A stretch of 64,000 nt of DNA. Source: Micavibrio_C sp965231165 (GTDB lineage Bacteria > Pseudomonadota > Alphaproteobacteria > Micavibrionales > Micavibrionaceae). This document shows, piece after piece, positions 62,086 through 64,000 of the stretch (position 1 is the stretch's first letter; every line of letters begins with the position of its first letter). The position numbers were made by a program, and so were the translations under genes. The notes beneath the pieces are model-generated. The model worked only from the letters and a program-made list of their open reading frames with translations, was not told where the DNA came from and made no database searches. Location of the stretch: the NCBI GenBank assembly GCA_965231165.1, contig OZ246421.1:1364001-1428000 (forward strand), in the 5' to 3' direction.

Positions 62086-62232
62086 ATGTTAGCGATAATT
62101 GTCCTGATGGTTCTGGCCATCCATGGCGGGCTTTTTGCGGGTACGATCGTGTACTCCGCCTGGAAGGCCGCCCGGTTGGATCAAACCATTGGTTTTGCAG
62201 AAAAACTATGGTCTTTGCCGCTTTCCCTCTAG
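62086..62232 (+). CDS. Small single-span membrane peptide
   Basis: 48 residues beginning MLAIIVLMVLAIHGGLFAGT: a hydrophobic segment of about 25 residues, then a short charged tail (SAWKAARLDQTIGFAEKLW). Support: a strong ribosome site GGGGAG 8-10 nt before ATG 62086 and a good terminator 56 nt after the stop. No family recognised. The frame is open 39 nt upstream but without a ribosome site. It could still be a chance frame. Confidence 0.45.
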   Translation: MLAIIVLMVLAIHGGLFAGTIVYSAWKAARLDQTIGFAEKLWSLPLSL

Positions 62233-62287
62233 AGGGAAGGCTGCATTGTGTTGCGTAAGACTTGCGTAGCCTTACTACTGCGTAAAG

Positions 62288-62318
62288 AAAACCGCCCGGT
62301 TCGCGCCGGGCGGTTTTT
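62288..62318. terminator. Terminator of rnpB (and of the small peptide gene)
   Basis: ACCGCCCGG-TTCGCG-CCGGGCGGT with A-run on the left and T-run on the right; usable from both sides. It lies 11 nt after the mature 3' end of RNase P RNA on the minus strand. Confidence 0.92.
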
Positions 62319-62328
62319 CATATCAAAA

Positions 62329-62714
62329 GCACCAGAAGTCCTGTAAGCCGGGTTCTGTATCCACTTGCGTAGATGATGACCATTCCTCTGGGATGTCTGT
62401 TACCAGACACCTCAAGCAACCAACCCGGGCCACAAGGCGCAGACAGCCCTATGCGCGGCCCCTATTTGGTCTTGCTTCCGGTGAGGTTTGCCATACCGTC
62501 CCTGTTACCAGGTCCGTGGTGGGCTCTTACCCCACCGTTTCGCCCTTACCTGATCTGTCTTGCGACAGCCATCGGCGGTTTGTTTTCTGTTGCACTGTCT
62601 GTCAGGTCGCCCTGCCCGGCCGTTAGCCGGCACCGTATCTGCACGAAGCCCGGACTTTCCTCCCCCAACAAGCTAAAAGCAAGTTAAGAGCGGCCATCCG
62701 TTCTTCTGGCGCGG
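62329..62714 (-). ncRNA. rnpB: RNase P RNA, type A
   Basis: Read on the minus strand it contains the universally conserved GGAGGAAAGTCCGGGCT near the 5' end, AGAGGAATGGTCA, GGTAAGGGCGAAACGGTG-like P15 region, and ACAGAACCCGGCTTA near the 3' end. The first and last bases (GCGCCAGAAG and CTTCTGGTGC) form helix P1, which sets the ends to within a few bases. It is the catalytic RNA that trims tRNA 5' ends. Confidence 0.96.
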
Positions 62715-62760
62715 GCACTATGAGGGTAAAATTCTCTGATGGTCAAGTTTCAAAAAAACA

Positions 62761-62783
62761 GCATCCCGCGAAAACGGGGATCC
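62761..62783. repeat. Palindromic repeat, left flank of the AT-rich gene
   Basis: GCATCCCGCGAAAACGGGGATCC, a near palindrome (ATCCC / GGGGAT). A similar unit in opposite orientation lies at 63461-63484. Confidence 0.7.
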
Positions 62784-62895
62784 ATGGACGGAGAAAGCAG
62801 GCCACAATTTCCTGTTCTCAACCTGAAATGGTAAGGTATCTGTGATACGAACTTTGAAAACATAAAAGATAGCCCCCTAAGGTTTGGAAAGCTAA

Positions 62896-63429
62896 ATGGA
62901 GAAGAAACGAGAATATAAAATAAGCTATATTTGCCTTCTGGCATTGGGCGCAACTGTTGTAGGCAGTTTATTTTCAGTTCTGTTGGTAAGCCTACTATTG
63001 TCTATTTTTATGATACTAAAATTTCCGTTCGGATTCGTATTAGGTATCCTTGTTTTATCTTATCTTATCTTGCCTTTCATTTATTCTTTTCCATTCAATC
63101 TCCTCGCCCTTTTTTTGTTTTTTTATAATTTTATGAATGGTGAGTGGGAAGTACATTCTTTCAAAAAGAGGCAGATAGTTACTTATGGGGCACTGCTTGG
63201 ATTTAGTGCTTACTTTATAGGATTGATGTTGATGTTCTTCGATAGTTTGGCTTTGGAAAACTATGGGCTAAAATTGCAAATACTTAAGAATTGGGGGGAT
63301 CTTGTCTCATGGTTTTCCTTAATTCAAGCCCTTGTTGCGCCGCTGTCGGGTATAGTTACGATTGGCCTTGTAAAAATAATGGTAAAGGCCGCGACATACA
63401 AACCTATCACTAGCCGCCATATTTTGTAG
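62896..63429 (+). CDS. AT-rich multispan membrane protein of unknown function
   Basis: 177 residues with about four or five membrane helices (LLALGATVVGSLFSVLLVSLLL; FGFVLGILVLSYLILPFIY; a third near 105-120; another near 145-165). No family recognised. Codon use is clearly AT-rich (many ATA, TTA, TTT), unlike every neighbour, suggesting horizontal acquisition. GGAAAG lies 6 nt before the ATG. A hairpin TTGTAGG/CCTACAA overlaps its stop codon. It is flanked by inverted copies of a palindromic repeat. Confidence 0.7.
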   Translation: MEKKREYKISYICLLALGATVVGSLFSVLLVSLLLSIFMILKFPFGFVLGILVLSYLILPFIYSFPFNLLALFLFFYNFMNGEWEVHSFKKRQIVTYGALLGFSAYFIGLMLMFFDSLALENYGLKLQILKNWGDLVSWFSLIQALVAPLSGIVTIGLVKIMVKAATYKPITSRHIL

Positions 63430-63460
63430 GGCTAATCAGATCCTACAATTATCATTTCTG

Positions 63461-63484
63461 TATCCCGGTTTTCACGGGGATGCC
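63461..63484. repeat. Palindromic repeat, right flank of the AT-rich gene
   Basis: TATCCCGGTTTTCACGGGGATGCC; its reverse complement aligns with the unit at 62761-62783 (GCATCCC, GAAAAC, GGGAT shared). It overlaps the 3' end of the amidase gene. Confidence 0.7.
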
Positions 63485-64000
63485 TTATGTAGAGAATTTT
63501 TCTGTCTTAACAAAGCGGCCAGCCGGGCGGCGGTTTCGTCATTGGCCATTCCGGCGAAGGGCGCTGACGGCTGGAAAGCTTCGGGCTGGAAATGGCGCTG
63601 GAATTCGGTGACCAGCACAGCCAGGGACTGCACCGGATCATAGCCGTAATCAGTGAGCGCCTGTTTCAGCTGTACCGGATCGCGCAGCAAAGAGGCCGCT
63701 TCGTTGAAATCGGATTGTATCGGTTGCGGCCACAGGCCGATTCCGGCATCGGCCAGTTTCTGCCACGGGAATTTCTCGCCCGGATCAATCTTGCGCCCCG
63801 GTGCAATATCGGAGTGCGCCAGCACATGATGCGCGGGGATATTGTGACGGCTGAGGATTCCCTGCGCCAGCGCGATCAGCGCGTTCACCTGCGCATCCGG
63901 GAAATCTTTATAACCGTAGCGGTGGCCGTGATTGACCAGTTCAATGCCGATAGAGTGGGTATTGAGGTCAGGCACACCTTCCCACTGCGAAACGCCCGCA
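63472..64000 (-). CDS. AmpD-like N-acetylmuramoyl-L-alanine amidase (N-terminus cut by window edge)
   Basis: The frame is open to the right edge, giving AGVSQWEGVPDLNTHSIGIELVN at the start of the visible part, then the zinc-binding AHSDIAPGRKIDPGEKFPW typical of amidase_2/AmpD proteins. The N-terminal part with the first zinc His lies outside. A C-terminal tail with about 80 residues (YGYDPVQSLAVLVTEFQRHF) is a peptidoglycan-binding-like helix bundle. It cleaves the amide between MurNAc and L-Ala in wall recycling or remodelling. The GTG at 63975 is internal, not the start. Confidence 0.88.
   Translation of the reverse strand, partial: AGVSQWEGVPDLNTHSIGIELVNHGHRYGYKDFPDAQVNALIALAQGILSRHNIPAHHVLAHSDIAPGRKIDPGEKFPWQKLADAGIGLWPQPIQSDFNEAASLLRDPVQLKQALTDYGYDPVQSLAVLVTEFQRHFQPEAFQPSAPFAGMANDETAARLAALLRQKNSLHKASP

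Noticed and set aside
1..64000. CRISPR array, tRNA genes, transposases or prophage genes
   Set aside because: No regularly spaced direct repeats with unique spacers, no cloverleaf sequences and no transposase or phage structural proteins were recognised on reading both strands.

Overview
The window is a piece of an alphaproteobacterial chromosome. The evidence is a split three-gene proton-translocating transhydrogenase (pntAA-pntAB-pntB), a DUF1476 F1-ATPase zeta-type inhibitor, the small PurS/PurQ/PurL form of FGAM synthase, the gene order ftsZ-lpxC-bamD-recN-ligA, meso-DAP type peptidoglycan genes, and a dense run of GANTC (CcrM-type) sites beside ftsZ. Base composition is moderately GC-rich, apart from one AT-rich insert near the right end. 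Genus cannot be assigned from the sequence alone; the content would fit Rhodospirillales- or Micavibrio-like lineages.

Layout. 1-6.3 kb: an edge-truncated AlkA-type glycosylase (-), a GIY-YIG protein gene between 27-nt repeats, purC-purS (-), a zeta-subunit gene (+), then purQ-purL-bolA-grxD (+). 6.3-12.6 kb: the cell-elongation block mreB, mreC, mreD, mrdA (PBP2), rodA (all -) and rpmJ. 12.6-25.4 kb: a DUF3307 membrane protein, a cyclic-nucleotide-binding/EAL protein, a 1192-residue secreted FecR/FG-GAP protein (+), and facing it a four-gene type I secretion operon (outer-membrane channel, ABC exporter, HlyD adaptor, CHASE2 adenylate cyclase; -). 25.6-33.1 kb: pntAA-pntAB-pntB, an unknown exported protein, three consecutive alpha/beta hydrolases and a small conserved protein. 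33.1-61.5 kb (-): one long cell-wall and division region, mraZ-rsmH-ftsL-ftsI-murE-murF-mraY-murD-ftsW-murG-(methyltransferase)-murC-murB-ddl-ftsQ-ftsA-ftsZ, then an unknown gene, lpxC, a queuosine-salvage family gene, bamD, recN and ligA. 61.6-64 kb: a five-box repeat array that looks like the MraZ operator, a 48-residue membrane peptide, RNase P RNA (-), an AT-rich membrane protein flanked by inverted palindromes, and an edge-truncated AmpD-like amidase (-).

How the genes work together. Most of the window builds the envelope: cytoplasmic peptidoglycan precursor synthesis (Mur, Ddl, MraY, MurG), the elongation machine (MreBCD, PBP2, RodA), the division machine (FtsLIWQAZ), lipid A commitment (LpxC), outer-membrane protein assembly (BamD) and wall recycling (AmpD-like). 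The 13-25 kb block is the least ordinary part. A type I exporter co-encoded with an adenylate cyclase faces its likely large surface substrate, which carries a FecR domain and exactly seven FG-GAP calcium-loop repeats. Beside the substrate lies a predicted c-di-GMP phosphodiesterase with an N-terminal cyclic-nucleotide domain. I read this as a possible cAMP-to-c-di-GMP circuit controlling a secreted adhesin; that link is inference.

Small palindromic repeats occur in at least eight intergenic places, including two composite elements with shared outer arms inside division-cluster gaps. No tRNA, CRISPR array or recognisable transposase gene was found.
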